Assembly: GCF_029319185.1 (NCBI RefSeq)
Contig: NZ_CP119754.1
Location: 868,001 to 932,000, forward strand
Direction: 5' to 3'
Length of the DNA: 64,000 bases
From: Superficieibacter sp. HKU1
GTDB taxonomy: Bacteria > Pseudomonadota > Gammaproteobacteria > Enterobacterales > Enterobacteriaceae
This document shows, in pieces, positions 41,794-51,636 of the stretch. How positions within the stretch are numbered: the stretch's first letter is position 1; the number at the start of each line of letters is the position of its first letter. Position numbers and translations under genes: made by a program. The notes under the pieces were generated by a model. That model did no database searches. It was not told where the DNA came from and was given only the letters and a program-made list of their open reading frames with translations.

Positions 41794-42423
41794 TTAAGAC
41801 GGGGTACTGACTTTTTGTACAGCGGTCTGCGGCATCAGGCGCCAGAGACGATAGCCGGTATACCACAACGACTCCTGTGCCAGCATCGGAAAACGAGTAG
41901 ACCAGCTGCGGAACTGCGAACCAGGCGTTGGGGAAGACCAGGCCCGAATATTGTTATCCCAGGCCATCAGCATTAAGCGATGCATATGCAGAGGATCGCT
42001 GACCATCAGAGCGGTCGTTAAATGCTGTTTCTGCATCAGCGCTGCGGCGTTTTTTACGTTTTCGCGGGTTTTTGTTGAGGTCTCTTCCATCAGGATGGCT
42101 GAGGCAGGTATCCCCTGCGCCAGCAGATACTGGCGGGCGATAGCGGCGTCGGATAGCTGTGCATGAGGGCTGAGGCCACCGGTTAAGATAACCACCTGCA
42201 CCAGCCCCTGTTGCCAGAGATGAACGGCGTGATCGAGCCGCGCCTGAAACACCAGCGACGGCTGGTCACCCTGAACGCCCGCGCCCGCGACGATGGCGCA
42301 GTCGGCTTTTTGCGTTTGATCCTGCAGGCTGAAATGATAAATGGCGATGGCGTTATAAATAAATACAGCGGCAATAACCGCGATGGTAAGGAATCCTGCC
42401 CGGCCTGCATATTTGAGTTTCAT
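41794..42423 (-). CDS. YdcF/SanA-family (DUF218) membrane-anchored protein
   Basis: This 209-residue protein has one N-terminal transmembrane helix (AGFLTIAVIAAVFIYNAIAIYHF) followed by a DUF218 domain: DCAIVAGAGVQGDQPSLVFQARLDHAVHLW, VVILTGGLSPHAQLSDAAIARQYLL, EETSTKTRENVKNAAALM and MVSDPLHMHRLMLMAW. The conserved polar residues form a Rossmann-like pocket. Members such as SanA and YdcF affect envelope barrier function; the chemistry is unclear. The gene lies between polB and araD, where E. coli K-12 has none, and its 3' end holds the polB SOS box. Confidence 0.82.
   Translation of the reverse strand: MKLKYAGRAGFLTIAVIAAVFIYNAIAIYHFSLQDQTQKADCAIVAGAGVQGDQPSLVFQARLDHAVHLWQQGLVQVVILTGGLSPHAQLSDAAIARQYLLAQGIPASAILMEETSTKTRENVKNAAALMQKQHLTTALMVSDPLHMHRLMLMAWDNNIRAWSSPTPGSQFRSWSTRFPMLAQESLWYTGYRLWRLMPQTAVQKVSTPS
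41805..41824. promoter_or_regulatory. LexA (SOS) box of polB, one half degenerate
   Basis: TACTGACTTTTTGTACAGCG keeps the CTG-N10-CAG core of the LexA box. The left arm has CTGA instead of CTGT. It lies just upstream of a TATAAT element (minus strand, complement at 41781-41786) and 55 bases from the polB start, the expected place for SOS control. It overlaps the 3' end of the ydcF-like gene. Confidence 0.65.
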
Positions 42424-42444
42424 CCCCGCCCGCCTTTAATGATA

Positions 42445-42954
42445 TTACGCTGCCTGAAATTGACCAGGGTTATCTTTGCATAAAAAAGCAATATGATCGC
42501 AAAATAATGGATATTGTTCAAAAACAGTTTCTTCTGAGGCTACGCCAGATCCTAAATAGTAGCGATGTCTTTTCCCGGTGGTTTCGATCACTGTTAAATA
42601 ATACTTTTCATTTCTGGAATGAATATTAGGGGTTAATTGCAAAACCGCTATTTCGCTAAGCGGCCAGCTAAGGTTATCAATACGAATATGGCCTGGAGTT
42701 ATAACGATCTCCGCAGGCGTAGTGGATTTACGCCAGCAGGCCCAGGAGTAAATCGGTACCAGGACGCAGACTTCGGCGATGATCACAACGACAACGCCTT
42801 TGACAATCATCTCCACGATCGGCAGCCCCAGAAAGCAGGCAATAATAACTAATAAAAGTACGCTGCAAGGGATGGTGGCAAAAATAAAATAGTTATCTTT
42901 TATTAATGATTTTGTGATGATTGATTTGTTAAGTGTATATTTTGTTTCCGTCAT
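42445..42954 (-). CDS. Two-helix membrane protein of unknown function
   Basis: This 169-residue protein has two adjacent hydrophobic segments (IFATIPCSVLLLVIIACFLGL and VEMIVKGVVVVIIAEVCVLV), then a soluble domain of about 100 residues (EIVITPGHIRIDNLSWPLSEIAVLQLT...YYLTVIETTGKRHRYYLG) with the beta-rich look of a bacterial PH-like domain. I do not recognise the family with confidence. ATG 42954 is 8 bases after AGAGG; another ATG two codons upstream is too close to it. It precedes the YdcF-like gene by 21 bases and is likely co-transcribed. A+T-rich base composition suggests acquired DNA. Confidence 0.65.
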   Translation of the reverse strand: MTETKYTLNKSIITKSLIKDNYFIFATIPCSVLLLVIIACFLGLPIVEMIVKGVVVVIIAEVCVLVPIYSWACWRKSTTPAEIVITPGHIRIDNLSWPLSEIAVLQLTPNIHSRNEKYYLTVIETTGKRHRYYLGSGVASEETVFEQYPLFCDHIAFLCKDNPGQFQAA

Positions 42955-43101
42955 GATCATTACCTCTGATTTAACGGCGCTAAAATAGCATGATTACTTT
43001 TAGTCGCAAAAGAGGCAAATAAAACGAGAAGACAAGAAATGCGATGAGGGATCCATTTTCAGAAAAGATCGGTTTGTTGCCGGGAACACGCAAGCTTTTT
43101 T

Positions 43102-43127
43102 GCCGGGGCGTATTCATGTGCCCCGGC
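43102..43127. other. GC-rich inverted repeat downstream of araD
   Basis: GCCGGGGC (43102-43109) and GCCCCGGC (43120-43127) form an 8-bp stem. The T run lies before it on the plus strand and as A residues after it on the minus strand, so it is not a standard terminator for araD. The rest of the 42955-43192 gap shows nothing else I can support. Confidence 0.5.
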
Positions 43128-43192
43128 TAGATTCATTATCAATATCCGCGTGAGCGACGTGCCGCCGGAAACGCAACAGCGGCATAAGGCGT

Positions 43193-43888
43193 TTACTGCC
43201 CGTAATACGCCTTCGCTCCGTGTTTGCGCAGATAGTGCTTATCCAGCAGCGTTTGCTGCATATCCGGTAACTGCGGCGCGAGCTGGCGGCAGAAAATGCC
43301 CATATAAGCCACTTCTTCCAGCACGATAGCGTTATGCACCGCGTCCTCGGCGTTTTTACCCCATGCGAACGGGCCGTGGGAGTGAACCAGCACGCCCGGC
43401 ATTTGTGCAGCGTCGATGCCCTGTTTTTCGAAGGTTTCAACAATGACGTTACCGGTTTCCCATTCATATTCGCCGTTGATTTCCGCATCGGTCATTTTGC
43501 GCGTGCAGGGGATAGTGCCGTAGAAATAGTCAGCGTGGGTGGTGCCGGTGGCCGGAATGGACTGCCCCGCCTGTGCCCAGATGGTCGCGTGGCGCGAGTG
43601 GGTATGCACAATGCCGCCAATGGTAGGGAAAGCCTGGTATAGCAGGCGATGCGTTGGCGTGTCGGATGACGGTTTTTTGCTGCCTTCGACCACTTCGCCA
43701 GTGGCGATGCTGACCACTACCATATCTTCGGCTTTCATTACGCCGTAATCGACGCCGGAAGGTTTAATGACAAAGACGCCGCGCTCGCGATCGACGGCGC
43801 TGACGTTACCCCAGGTGAGGGTTACCAGATTGTGTTCTGGTAAGGCCAGGTTCGCTTCCAGTACCTGACGTTTGAGATCTTCTGGCAT
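43193..43888 (-). CDS. araD: L-ribulose-5-phosphate 4-epimerase
   Basis: This 231-residue class II aldolase-like enzyme converts L-ribulose 5-phosphate to D-xylulose 5-phosphate, the last step of arabinose entry. Zinc-binding histidines are in [15 protein letters not shown] and in [12 protein letters not shown]-terminal [22 protein letters not shown] is the family phosphate-binding region. It is the last gene of araBAD, separated from araA by a cluster of REP units. Confidence 0.98.
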   Translation of the reverse strand: MPEDLKRQVLEANLALPEHNLVTLTWGNVSAVDRERGVFVIKPSGVDYGVMKAEDMVVVSIATGEVVEGSKKPSSDTPTHRLLYQAFPTIGGIVHTHSRHATIWAQAGQSIPATGTTHADYFYGTIPCTRKMTDAEINGEYEWETGNVIVETFEKQGIDAAQMPGVLVHSHGPFAWGKNAEDAVHNAIVLEEVAYMGIFCRQLAPQLPDMQQTLLDKHYLRKHGAKAYYGQ

Positions 43889-43894
43889 GTTGCT

Positions 43895-44062
43895 CTCCCT
43901 GCCGGATGGCGCTTCGCTTATCCGGCCTACAGTCGGTGGTCTCTCTGCCGGATGGCGCTTCGCTTATCCGGCCTACGTTCGTTGGTTTCCCTGCCGGATG
44001 AGGGGGTCCATAACGAAGGACGCATTGTAGGCCCGGTAAGCGCAGCGCCACCGGGCATTGCG
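43895..44062. repeat. REP cluster between araA and araD, including a tandem near-duplicate
   Basis: Two nearly identical units CTGCCGGATGGCGCTTCGCT begin at 43899 and 43946, each ending in TTATCCGGCCTAC. A third partial CCCTGCCGGATGAGG is at about 43990, and an inverted unit GTAGGCCCGGTAAGCGCAGC is at 44028. REP arrays at this site can uncouple araD level from araBA by mRNA processing. Confidence 0.85.
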
Positions 44063-44063
44063 G

Positions 44064-45566
44064 TTAGCGTTTTGAGCCGAAATAGACTTCGTTCCAGCGC
44101 AGCGCGTCTTTAAACGCGGGCAGGCGGGTATCGTTATCAATGACGGCGATTTCAATATCGTGCAGATCGGTAAACTGGCGCATATCGTCCAGGGTCAGCG
44201 CATGGCTGAAGACGGTATGGTGCGCGCCACCGGCGATAATCCACGCTTCTGAGGCGGTTGGGAGATCCGGCTGGGCTTTCCACAGCGCATTGGCGACCGG
44301 CAGCTTCGGCAGATCGTGCGGGGTTTCTACAGAATCCACGCAGTTGACCAGCAGGCGGAAGCGATCGCCGAGATCGATAAGGCTGGCGGCGATCGCCGGG
44401 CCGGTTTTGGTATTGAAAATCAGACGGGCCGGATCGGCCTTGCCGCCGATACCGAGCGGCTTAACCTCGAGGATCGGTTTTTCATCCACGGCGATAGACG
44501 GACACACTTCCAGCATATGTGAGCCGAGCACCAGATCGTTGCCCTTCTCAAAGTGGTAGGTGTAATCCTCCATAAATGAGGTGCCGCCCTGTAGACCGGT
44601 TGACATCACCTTCATGATGCGTAACAGAGCGGCGGTTTTCCAGTCGCCTTCGCCCGCAAAGCCGTAGCCCTGCTGCATCAGACGCTGTACGGCCAGACCC
44701 GGAAGCTGTTTCAGGCCGTGTAAATCTTCAAACGTGGTGGTGAAGGCATGGAAACCGCCCTCTTCGAGGAAGCGCTTCATCCCGAGTTCGATACGCGCCG
44801 CGTCGATCACGTTCTGTCGTTTATCGCCGTGGATCTGCGCTGCTTCCGTCAGGCGATAGCTGCTTTCATATTCGTCGACCAGCGCGCTGATATCGCCATC
44901 GCTGACCGCATTAACCACCTGCACCAGATCGCCGACCGCCCAGGTATTGACGGAGAAGCCAAATTTAATCTGCGCCGCGACTTTATCGCCGTCGGTCACC
45001 GCCACTTCACGCATATTGTCGCCAAAGCGGCACACTTTCAGATGGCGGGTGTCCTGTTTTGACACGGCCTGACGCATCCACGCGCCGATACGCTGGTGGG
45101 CGTCTTTGTCCTGCCAGTGACCGGTCACCACGCTGTGTTGCAGACGCATCCGCGCGCCGATGAAACCGAACTCACGGCCGCCGTGCGCAGTCTGGTTGAG
45201 GTTCATAAAGTCCATATCGATGCTGTCCCACGGCAGGGCGGCATTGAACTGGGTATGGAACTGCAGCAGCGGCTTGTTAAGGATCGTCAGCCCGTTGATC
45301 CACATTTTGGCCGGCGAGAAGGTGTGCAGCCAGACCATCAGCCCCGCGCATTTGTCTTCGTAGTTGGCGTCACGGCAAATAGACGTGATCTCATCCGGGG
45401 AAGTACCCAGCGGTTTTAACACCAGCTTGCACGGCAGATTGCCTTCGCTATTCAGCGCATTAACCACATGTTCCGCGTGCTGCGTTACCTGACGCAGCGT
45501 TTCCGGGCCGTAAAGATGCTGGCTACCAATTACAAACCATACTTCATAGTTATTAAAAATCGTCAT
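44064..45566 (-). CDS. araA: L-arabinose isomerase
   Basis: This 500-residue manganese-dependent enzyme interconverts L-arabinose and L-ribulose. Start [24 protein letters not shown] is as in E. coli; I chose ATG 45566, 7 bases after AAGGA, over the ATG two codons upstream. Catalytic and metal residues lie in [12 protein letters not shown] (Glu), [11 protein letters not shown] (Glu), [10 protein letters not shown] (His) and [11 protein letters not shown] (His). It is 10 bases behind araB. Confidence 0.98.
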   Translation of the reverse strand: MTIFNNYEVWFVIGSQHLYGPETLRQVTQHAEHVVNALNSEGNLPCKLVLKPLGTSPDEITSICRDANYEDKCAGLMVWLHTFSPAKMWINGLTILNKPLLQFHTQFNAALPWDSIDMDFMNLNQTAHGGREFGFIGARMRLQHSVVTGHWQDKDAHQRIGAWMRQAVSKQDTRHLKVCRFGDNMREVAVTDGDKVAAQIKFGFSVNTWAVGDLVQVVNAVSDGDISALVDEYESSYRLTEAAQIHGDKRQNVIDAARIELGMKRFLEEGGFHAFTTTFEDLHGLKQLPGLAVQRLMQQGYGFAGEGDWKTAALLRIMKVMSTGLQGGTSFMEDYTYHFEKGNDLVLGSHMLEVCPSIAVDEKPILEVKPLGIGGKADPARLIFNTKTGPAIAASLIDLGDRFRLLVNCVDSVETPHDLPKLPVANALWKAQPDLPTASEAWIIAGGAHHTVFSHALTLDDMRQFTDLHDIEIAVIDNDTRLPAFKDALRWNEVYFGSKR

Positions 45567-45576
45567 TGTCATGTCC

Positions 45577-47286
45577 TTAACAGGTCAGAGATGTCTGGTG
45601 GGCCGATGCTTTTTGTACCGGCGCGGAATCAGGGAGGTATTGCTGTTCGGCGCTCACCGCCCACTGCTGATAGCGGCGATAAAGCTGTTCAAAACGCTGT
45701 GCCTGCTGCGGGCGCGGTTGCAGGGTGATCTCCACGGCGCTGGCCATACTGGCCTGCGCGGCGGGGATTGTGGTATGCACGCCTGCTGCCACGGCGGCGA
45801 AGATAGCCGCGCCCAGCGCGCAGCACTGATCCGAGGCAACGATTTGCAGCGGGCGGTTCAGGACGTCGCAGCAGGCCTGCATAATCACCGGGTTTTTACG
45901 CGCGATACCGCCAAGCGCCATCACGTTATTGACCGCAATGCCTTGTTCGGTAAAGCATTCCATAATGGCACGCGCGCCGAAGGCAGTGGCGGCAATCAGA
46001 CCGCCAAACAGCGCAGGCGCGTCGGTCGCCAGATTCAGATCGGTAATGACGCCTTTCAGACGCTGATTGGCATTTGGCGTGCGGCGACCGTTAAACCAGT
46101 CGAGCACCACCGGCAGGTGATCGAGCGAAGGATTTTTCGCCCACGCTTCGGTGAGCGCCGGAAGGAGTTGTTTCTGGCTGGCTTTGATCTGCTCTTTCAG
46201 TTCAGGATGCTGCGCGGCAAGCTGTTCCAGCGGCCAGCCGAGGATACGGCCGAACCACGCATAAATATCGCCGAACGCCGATTGGCCGGCTTCCATACCG
46301 ATGAAATCCGGGACCACGCTGCCGTCAACCTGGCCGCAGATACCTTTCACGGCGCGCTCGCCAACGCTGTCTTTATCGGCGATCAGAATGTCGCAGGTGG
46401 AGGTGCCGATCACTTTCACCAGCGCGTTAGGCTGCGCGCCCGCGCCGACTGCGCCCATATGGCAGTCAAACGCGCCGCCGGAAATGACCACGCTTTGCGG
46501 CAGGCCCAGACGCTGAGCCCATTCGGCACTCAGGTTGCCGACCGGCAGATCGGCGGTGTACGTTTCGCTGAACATCGGATACGCCAGATGGCGATTAAGG
46601 AGCGGGTCCAGCTCATCAAAGAAGCTGGCGGGCGGCAGTCCGCCCCAGCCTTCATGCCACAGTGATTTGTGTCCGGCGCTACAGCGGCCACGACGGATAT
46701 CGGCAGGGCGCGTTGTGCCGGAGAGCAGGGCAGGTACCCAGTCGCATAATTCGATCCAGGATGCCGCTGCCTGCGCGACGGCGCTGTCCTGACGGGTAAC
46801 GTGCAGAATTTTGGCCCAGAACCATTCGCTGGAGTAAATACCGCCGATGTAGCGAGAGTAATCTTCTTTGCCCGGCGTATGGCACAGGCGGGTAATCTCT
46901 TCCGCTTCCTCCACCGAGGTATGATCTTTCCACAGTACAAACATGGCGTTTGGGTTGTCAGCGAACTCCGCTCTGAGCGCCAGTACCTGACCCTCGGCAT
47001 CAATGGGGGCAGGGGTGGAGCCGGTGCTGTCAACGCCAATGCCGACTACCTCATTGCGCTGCGCATTGCTCAGCTCAGCCAGCACGCTTTTGACCGCCGC
47101 TTCCATCGACTCAATATAATCGCGTGGATGATGACGGAACTGGTTATTCGGGGCGTCGCAATAACGGCCCTCCTGCCAGCGCGGATACCATTCCACGCTG
47201 GTGGCGATTTCCTTGCCAGTGGCGCAATCCACCGCCAGTGCGCGCACAGAATCACTACCAAAATCGAGGCCAATTGCAATCGCCAT
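45577..47286 (-). CDS. araB: L-ribulokinase
   Basis: This 569-residue FGGY-family carbohydrate kinase phosphorylates L-ribulose. The N-terminal phosphate loop [19 protein letters not shown], the substrate motif [13 protein letters not shown], the central [24 protein letters not shown] and the C-terminal [14 protein letters not shown] are in order. First gene of araBAD, directly behind the AraC-controlled promoter on the minus strand. Confidence 0.98.
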   Translation of the reverse strand: MAIAIGLDFGSDSVRALAVDCATGKEIATSVEWYPRWQEGRYCDAPNNQFRHHPRDYIESMEAAVKSVLAELSNAQRNEVVGIGVDSTGSTPAPIDAEGQVLALRAEFADNPNAMFVLWKDHTSVEEAEEITRLCHTPGKEDYSRYIGGIYSSEWFWAKILHVTRQDSAVAQAAASWIELCDWVPALLSGTTRPADIRRGRCSAGHKSLWHEGWGGLPPASFFDELDPLLNRHLAYPMFSETYTADLPVGNLSAEWAQRLGLPQSVVISGGAFDCHMGAVGAGAQPNALVKVIGTSTCDILIADKDSVGERAVKGICGQVDGSVVPDFIGMEAGQSAFGDIYAWFGRILGWPLEQLAAQHPELKEQIKASQKQLLPALTEAWAKNPSLDHLPVVLDWFNGRRTPNANQRLKGVITDLNLATDAPALFGGLIAATAFGARAIMECFTEQGIAVNNVMALGGIARKNPVIMQACCDVLNRPLQIVASDQCCALGAAIFAAVAAGVHTTIPAAQASMASAVEITLQPRPQQAQRFEQLYRRYQQWAVSAEQQYLPDSAPVQKASAHQTSLTC

Positions 47287-47348
47287 CGTGTTACTCCATC
47301 CAGAAAAACAGTGATGGTGAAACAGTAGAGACTGGCGAAAAAAAGCGT

Positions 47349-47385
47349 CAGGCCGGAACCGCTAATCTTATGGACAAAATCGCTA
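47349..47385 (-). promoter_or_regulatory. AraC activator sites araI1 and araI2 of the araBAD promoter
   Basis: On the minus strand TAGCGATTTTGTCCATA (complement of 47369-47385) corresponds to araI1, and AAGATTAGCGGTTCCGGC just downstream to araI2, both aligning with E. coli. AraC bound at I1-I2 with arabinose recruits polymerase to araBAD. Confidence 0.88.
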
Positions 47386-47395
47386 TGGCGTTGCA

Positions 47396-47417
47396 AAGTG
47401 TGACGGCGTGCAAATAT
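47396..47417. promoter_or_regulatory. CRP site between araI and araO1
   Basis: AAGTGTGACGGCGTGCAAAT contains the TGTGA left arm and a weaker right arm. It lies where E. coli has its single CRP site serving araBAD and araC. Confidence 0.8.
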
Positions 47418-47421
47418 TCAA

Positions 47422-47452
47422 TGTGGACTTTTCAACCTTCTTTATAGACACT
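47422..47452. promoter_or_regulatory. araO1 operator / araC promoter region
   Basis: The 31 bases from TGTGGACTTTTC to TTATAGACACT align with E. coli araO1, which carries two AraC half-sites. AraC binding here represses its own gene. Confidence 0.85.
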
Positions 47453-47577
47453 CTTGTTACTACTTTGAAACTGTTATGTAGCCTGTTAATGGGGAAGAAG
47501 CTTCTCCGGAGCGGGTTGATGCGCTGAATTTGATATTTTTGTTAACGTTGCCCTGCATTGACCACCTTAAATCGTAA

Positions 47578-47594
47578 TATGGACAATTGGTTTC
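47578..47594. promoter_or_regulatory. araO2 operator
   Basis: TATGGACAATTGGTTTC is, to my knowledge, the E. coli araO2 sequence exactly. Its centre is about 209 bases from the araI1 centre, close to the 210-211 bases of E. coli, so the AraC repression loop should be conserved. The site lies in the araC leader, 28 bases before the ATG. Confidence 0.85.
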
Positions 47595-47621
47595 TAAAAC
47601 TTTATCGGGAGTGTAGTGGTA

Positions 47622-48467
47622 ATGGCTGAAACGCAAAACGATCCTCTCCTGCCAGGCTATTCATTCAATGCTCATCTGGTGGCCGGTTTAACGCCGATTG
47701 AGGCGGGCGGCTACCTGGATTTTTTCATCGACCGGCCGCTGGGAATGAAGGGATATATCCTTAACCTGACCGTGCGTGGCGAAGGCGTCATTGACAATAA
47801 CGGCCAGCATTTTGTCTGCCGTCCGGGCGATATGCTGCTGTTTCCGCCGGGGGAGATCCACCACTACGGTCGTCATCCGGAGGCAAAGGAGTGGTATCAC
47901 CAGTGGGTTTACTTCCGCCCCCGCGCCTACTGGCAGGAGTGGCTGGCGTGGCCGACTATTTTCGCGCAGACCGGTTTCCATCGCCCTGACGCATCGCATG
48001 AGCCAATGTTTCGCGAGCTGTTCGGCCAGATTATTGACGCCGGCCAGGGGGCGGGGCGCTACTCAGAACTGCTGGCGATTAATCTGCTGGAGCAGTTGCT
48101 GTTGCGCCGGATGGAGGCGGTGAATGAATCTCTGCATCCGCCGCTGGATCACCGGGTGCGCGAGGCGTGCCAGTACATCAGCGATCATCTTTCCGACAGC
48201 CATTTTGATATTGCCAGCGTCGCGCAGCACGTCTGTCTTTCGCCCTCCCGGCTCTCGCATCTTTTCCGTCAGCAGCTTGGGGTCAGCGTATTGAGCTGGC
48301 GTGAGGATCAGCGCATCAGCCAGGCGAAGTTTCTGCTCAGTACCACCCGCATGCCGATCGCCAGCGTGGGCAGGAATATTGGCTTTGAGGATCAGCTTTA
48401 TTTTTCCCGCGTTTTCAAGAAATGTACTGGTGCCAGTCCCAGCGAATTTCGCTCGGGATGTGAATAA
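47622..48467 (+). CDS. araC: Arabinose operon regulator AraC
   Basis: This 281-residue dual regulator represses araBAD by looping and activates it with arabinose. The N-terminal arm and sugar pocket ([47 protein letters not shown]) are followed by a linker and two helix-turn-helix motifs ([26 protein letters not shown] and [26 protein letters not shown]). It ends SEFRSGCE, about 11 residues shorter than E. coli AraC and like the Salmonella form. ATG 47622 gives [12 protein letters not shown]. Confidence 0.98.
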   Translation: MAETQNDPLLPGYSFNAHLVAGLTPIEAGGYLDFFIDRPLGMKGYILNLTVRGEGVIDNNGQHFVCRPGDMLLFPPGEIHHYGRHPEAKEWYHQWVYFRPRAYWQEWLAWPTIFAQTGFHRPDASHEPMFRELFGQIIDAGQGAGRYSELLAINLLEQLLLRRMEAVNESLHPPLDHRVREACQYISDHLSDSHFDIASVAQHVCLSPSRLSHLFRQQLGVSVLSWREDQRISQAKFLLSTTRMPIASVGRNIGFEDQLYFSRVFKKCTGASPSEFRSGCE

Positions 48468-48587
48468 AAAGTGAATGATGTGTCCGGATGCTTGTCATAA
48501 TCGTTAATCACTTCAGACAATTGATGCCTTGACGAGATATGCATCGCTGCGCAGAATCCCTGCTTCAGAAATCCCGACGGACACATT

Positions 48588-49364
48588 ATGCAAGCATTGC
48601 TGGAACATTTTGTCACTCAATCAGCCAGTTATTCACTGATCGCTATCGCGCTGGTCGCTTTTCTCGAATCACTGGCGCTGGTGGGACTGATCCTGCCGGG
48701 CACGGTGATGATGGCCGGGCTGGGCGCGTTAATCGGCAGCGGTGAAGTTAACTTCTGGCAGGCGTGGCTGGCGGGTATCGTGGGCTGTTTGCTGGGCGAC
48801 TGGATCTCGTTCTGGCTGGGCTGGCGCTTTAAAAAGCCGCTGCACCGCTGGTCGTTCATGAAAAAGAATAAGTCCCTGCTGGACAAAACCGAGCACGCCC
48901 TGCATCAGCACAGCATGTTTACTATCCTGGTGGGGCGTTTTGTCGGGCCGACGCGTCCGCTGGTGCCGATGGTCGCCGGCATGCTCGATCTGCCGATCGC
49001 CAAATTTGTAGTACCCAATATTATCGGCTGCCTGTTCTGGTCGCCGGTCTACTTCCTGCCGGGGATCCTCGCCGGGGCGGCGATTGATATCCCTGCCGAC
49101 GCGCAGAGCAGCGGGTTTAAATGGCTACTGCTGACAGCGGCGTTGTTGTTGTGGATTGCCGCCTGGCTGTGCTGGCGATTGTGGCGCAGCGGGAAAAGCG
49201 GCCGCGATCGCCTTTCCCAACTCTTTCCGCGCGCGCGGCTGATCTGGCTGGCACCGCTGGTCAGCGGTATCGCTGTGGTGGCGTTAATTGCGGCGATCCG
49301 TCATCCGTCGATGCCGGTCTATGCGGATATTCTACTCCGGGTTGTGACCGGCAATACCCAGTAA
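48588..49364 (+). CDS. yabI: DedA-family inner-membrane protein YabI
   Basis: This 258-residue protein has the DedA/VTT fold: [26 protein letters not shown] near residue 30 and the conserved [17 protein letters not shown] near residue 110, both of which are re-entrant-loop signatures. Several membrane helices follow to the end. DedA proteins act in lipid flipping and membrane-potential homeostasis and are redundant in E. coli. Its last 33 bases overlap the end of thiQ on the opposite strand, so the two are convergent and share terminal DNA. Confidence 0.95.
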   Translation: MQALLEHFVTQSASYSLIAIALVAFLESLALVGLILPGTVMMAGLGALIGSGEVNFWQAWLAGIVGCLLGDWISFWLGWRFKKPLHRWSFMKKNKSLLDKTEHALHQHSMFTILVGRFVGPTRPLVPMVAGMLDLPIAKFVVPNIIGCLFWSPVYFLPGILAGAAIDIPADAQSSGFKWLLLTAALLLWIAAWLCWRLWRSGKSGRDRLSQLFPRARLIWLAPLVSGIAVVALIAAIRHPSMPVYADILLRVVTGNTQ

Positions 49365-50042
49365 TGAAGAGGCGCTGGCGCGACCGCTCAGTAGCTCAGC
49401 GGTTGCGCCATCCCACGCTATCCTGCCGTCGGCGATGACCAGCGAGCGTCCGGCGATGCGTGCAGCATCCTCGACGCTGTGCGATACCATCAAGAGCGTC
49501 AGGTGTTGGCGGCGACAGACATCGTTGACCAGGCTGAGCATCTCCTGGCGCAGCGCCGGATCGAGGGCAGAAAACGGTTCATCCAGCAGCAGTATCGGCT
49601 GTTCACGTACCAGACAGCGCGCCAGCGCTGCCCGCTGGCGCTGGCCGCCGGAGAGTTCAGATGGCAGGCGATCGAGCAGTGATTCAAGGCCCATTTGACT
49701 GGCAATCAATTGCAGTTTCTGCCGCTGCGCCTCGTTCAGTTTCAGACCTGGATCTAACCCCAGACCAATGTTTTGCCGCACGGTGAGATGGCTGAAAAGA
49801 TTATTTTCCTGAAACAGCATCGACACCGGGCGGCGCGCGGGCGGCGTGTGGGTATGGACCTGGTTTTCAATCATAATGGTGCCGCTTTGCGGGCTGAGAA
49901 AACCGGCGATCAGATTGAGCAGCGTACTTTTACCCGCGCCGCTCGGGCCCAGCACCGCGACCTGTTCTCCCTGTTTGATGGAGACGGTAAAGCGCATCGG
50001 CAGATGCTGATAAAGCCAGATAACATCAGTAAGTTTCAGCAT
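49332..50042 (-). CDS. thiQ: Thiamin ABC transporter ATP-binding subunit
   Basis: This 236-residue ATPase drives uptake of thiamin and thiamin phosphates. Walker [10 protein letters not shown] is at residues 33-41, the ABC signature is [14 protein letters not shown], and Walker B is [13 protein letters not shown], followed by the switch His in VSHSVEDAA. The start overlaps thiP by 17 bases. It is the last gene of thiBPQ. The 3' end overlaps yabI. Confidence 0.97.
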   Translation of the reverse strand: MLKLTDVIWLYQHLPMRFTVSIKQGEQVAVLGPSGAGKSTLLNLIAGFLSPQSGTIMIENQVHTHTPPARRPVSMLFQENNLFSHLTVRQNIGLGLDPGLKLNEAQRQKLQLIASQMGLESLLDRLPSELSGGQRQRAALARCLVREQPILLLDEPFSALDPALRQEMLSLVNDVCRRQHLTLLMVSHSVEDAARIAGRSLVIADGRIAWDGATAELLSGRASASSLLGIAGHNPE

Positions 50043-51636
50043 GGCGTCCCGGAAGTTTCTCGATAACGGTAAAAAGCGTAAAGCAGAGCAGCAGCAGTAG
50101 CAGAGCGGTTACTGCTCCTTCCTGGCTGCGATAAGAGCCGATTTGCTGATAAAGATAGAAGGGTAGCGTGCGGAAATCATCGTTGCCAAACAGGGCGACG
50201 ACGCCAAAATCGCCAATTGACAGCACGCAGGCAAACGCCAGTGCCTGCGCCAGCGGACGCTTCAGCGCGCGCAGTTCCAGCACCTTCAGGCGGGTAAAAC
50301 CCGCCATACCCAGCGATTGGCACAGCATCGTATAGCGAGTGGTGAGATCGCGCATTGGATTATCCAGCACCTTCAGCGCATAGGGGATCGCCATCAGCGC
50401 GTTGGTAAAAATCACGATACCATCCGCGGATTGCGGTAGCCCTACGCTGTTATTGAGCAGCAAAAAGAATCCCGTCGCCAGCACAATACCCGGCATGGCG
50501 AGAATTAACATTCCGGAAAGCTCCATCGCCTGACCTGCCAGCGGACGCGCTCTGGCGCGAAGTTCGCGGCTGCTCCACAGCAGCATCATGGTCAGCACCA
50601 CGCACAGCACGCCTGCCGCCAGGGCAATACGCAGCGAGGTCCACAGTGCCTGCCACATGGCGGGCTGTTGCAGAACAGCAGGAAGATCGCGATTAACACC
50701 TTCAATGATGACCGCCAGCAGCGGCGGCAGCAAAAGCAGCAGAGCAGCGGCGATGAGCAGTGTGTCAGCGATCCGACTGGCGCGGCGGTCTTGCGGATCG
50801 CGCCAGCCCTTAAGCTGAGTATTGCCTGGCGCAATCGCTTTGCTCAGGCGCTGGCTTAAAAGCACCAGACCCAGACAGCAGATCATCTGGATCAGCGCCA
50901 GCATCGCCGCGCGGCCAGGATCGTAATCAAAATTCAGCGCCTGGTAGATCGCCAGTTCGATCGTTGTCGCCTGCGGACCGCCGCCGAGCGACAGTACCGT
51001 AGCAAAGCTAGCGAAGCAGAGCATAAAAATCAGCGCGGCGACCGGCGGGATCTGCCGACGCAGCCACGGCCATTCCACAAAGCGGAAGAAGTCATAGCCG
51101 CGCATTCCCAGCTGCGCCGCCAGCTGCCGCTGTTCGCCTGGGATCTGCTCCAGCACCTGAAGCAGCAGGCGGGTTGCCATCGGCAAATTAAAAAAGATAT
51201 GCGCCAGCAGGATGCCCTGCAGACCATACGGGGAAAAGGTCCACTCCAGGCCGCAGAGATGCGCCAGCGACGCCAGCCATCCCTGACGTCCATAGACGCT
51301 CAGAATGCCGAATACGCCTACCAACACTGGCAGGATCAATGTCATCGCGCACAGGCGCAGCAGCATCATCCTGCCGGGAAAGCGGCGGCGATAGAGTGAA
51401 CGGGCAAGGAAAATGGCCGGGCCTGTCGACAGCAGCGCCGACAAAAACGCCTGCCAGAAGGAGAAGCGCACCACGTGCCACAGGTAGCTGTCCTCAAGCA
51501 GCGTACGCCAGGCCGCCTGCGGCGCGCTGATCCAGAGCGCCAGAAATGCGGCCAGCGCCACCGCCACCATGAGTGTGGCGGCGGCGAGGCCCGGTATCAG
51601 CCAGCCGGGAATTAACGGCTGACGGCGCGTTGCCAT
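50026..51636 (-). CDS. thiP: Thiamin ABC transporter permease
   Basis: This 536-residue permease has about 12 membrane segments in two homologous halves. Each half has an EAA-type coupling loop: [36 protein letters not shown] in the first and [31 protein letters not shown] in the second. It begins [16 protein letters not shown]. It overlaps thiB by 25 bases at its start and thiQ by 17 at its end, so all three are translationally linked. Confidence 0.97.
   Translation of the reverse strand: MATRRQPLIPGWLIPGLAAATLMVAVALAAFLALWISAPQAAWRTLLEDSYLWHVVRFSFWQAFLSALLSTGPAIFLARSLYRRRFPGRMMLLRLCAMTLILPVLVGVFGILSVYGRQGWLASLAHLCGLEWTFSPYGLQGILLAHIFFNLPMATRLLLQVLEQIPGEQRQLAAQLGMRGYDFFRFVEWPWLRRQIPPVAALIFMLCFASFATVLSLGGGPQATTIELAIYQALNFDYDPGRAAMLALIQMICCLGLVLLSQRLSKAIAPGNTQLKGWRDPQDRRASRIADTLLIAAALLLLLPPLLAVIIEGVNRDLPAVLQQPAMWQALWTSLRIALAAGVLCVVLTMMLLWSSRELRARARPLAGQAMELSGMLILAMPGIVLATGFFLLLNNSVGLPQSADGIVIFTNALMAIPYALKVLDNPMRDLTTRYTMLCQSLGMAGFTRLKVLELRALKRPLAQALAFACVLSIGDFGVVALFGNDDFRTLPFYLYQQIGSYRSQEGAVTALLLLLLCFTLFTVIEKLPGRHAETY

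Noticed and set aside
43102..43127. A canonical araD terminator
   Set aside because: The stem is good, but the T run is on the wrong side for a minus-strand terminator.
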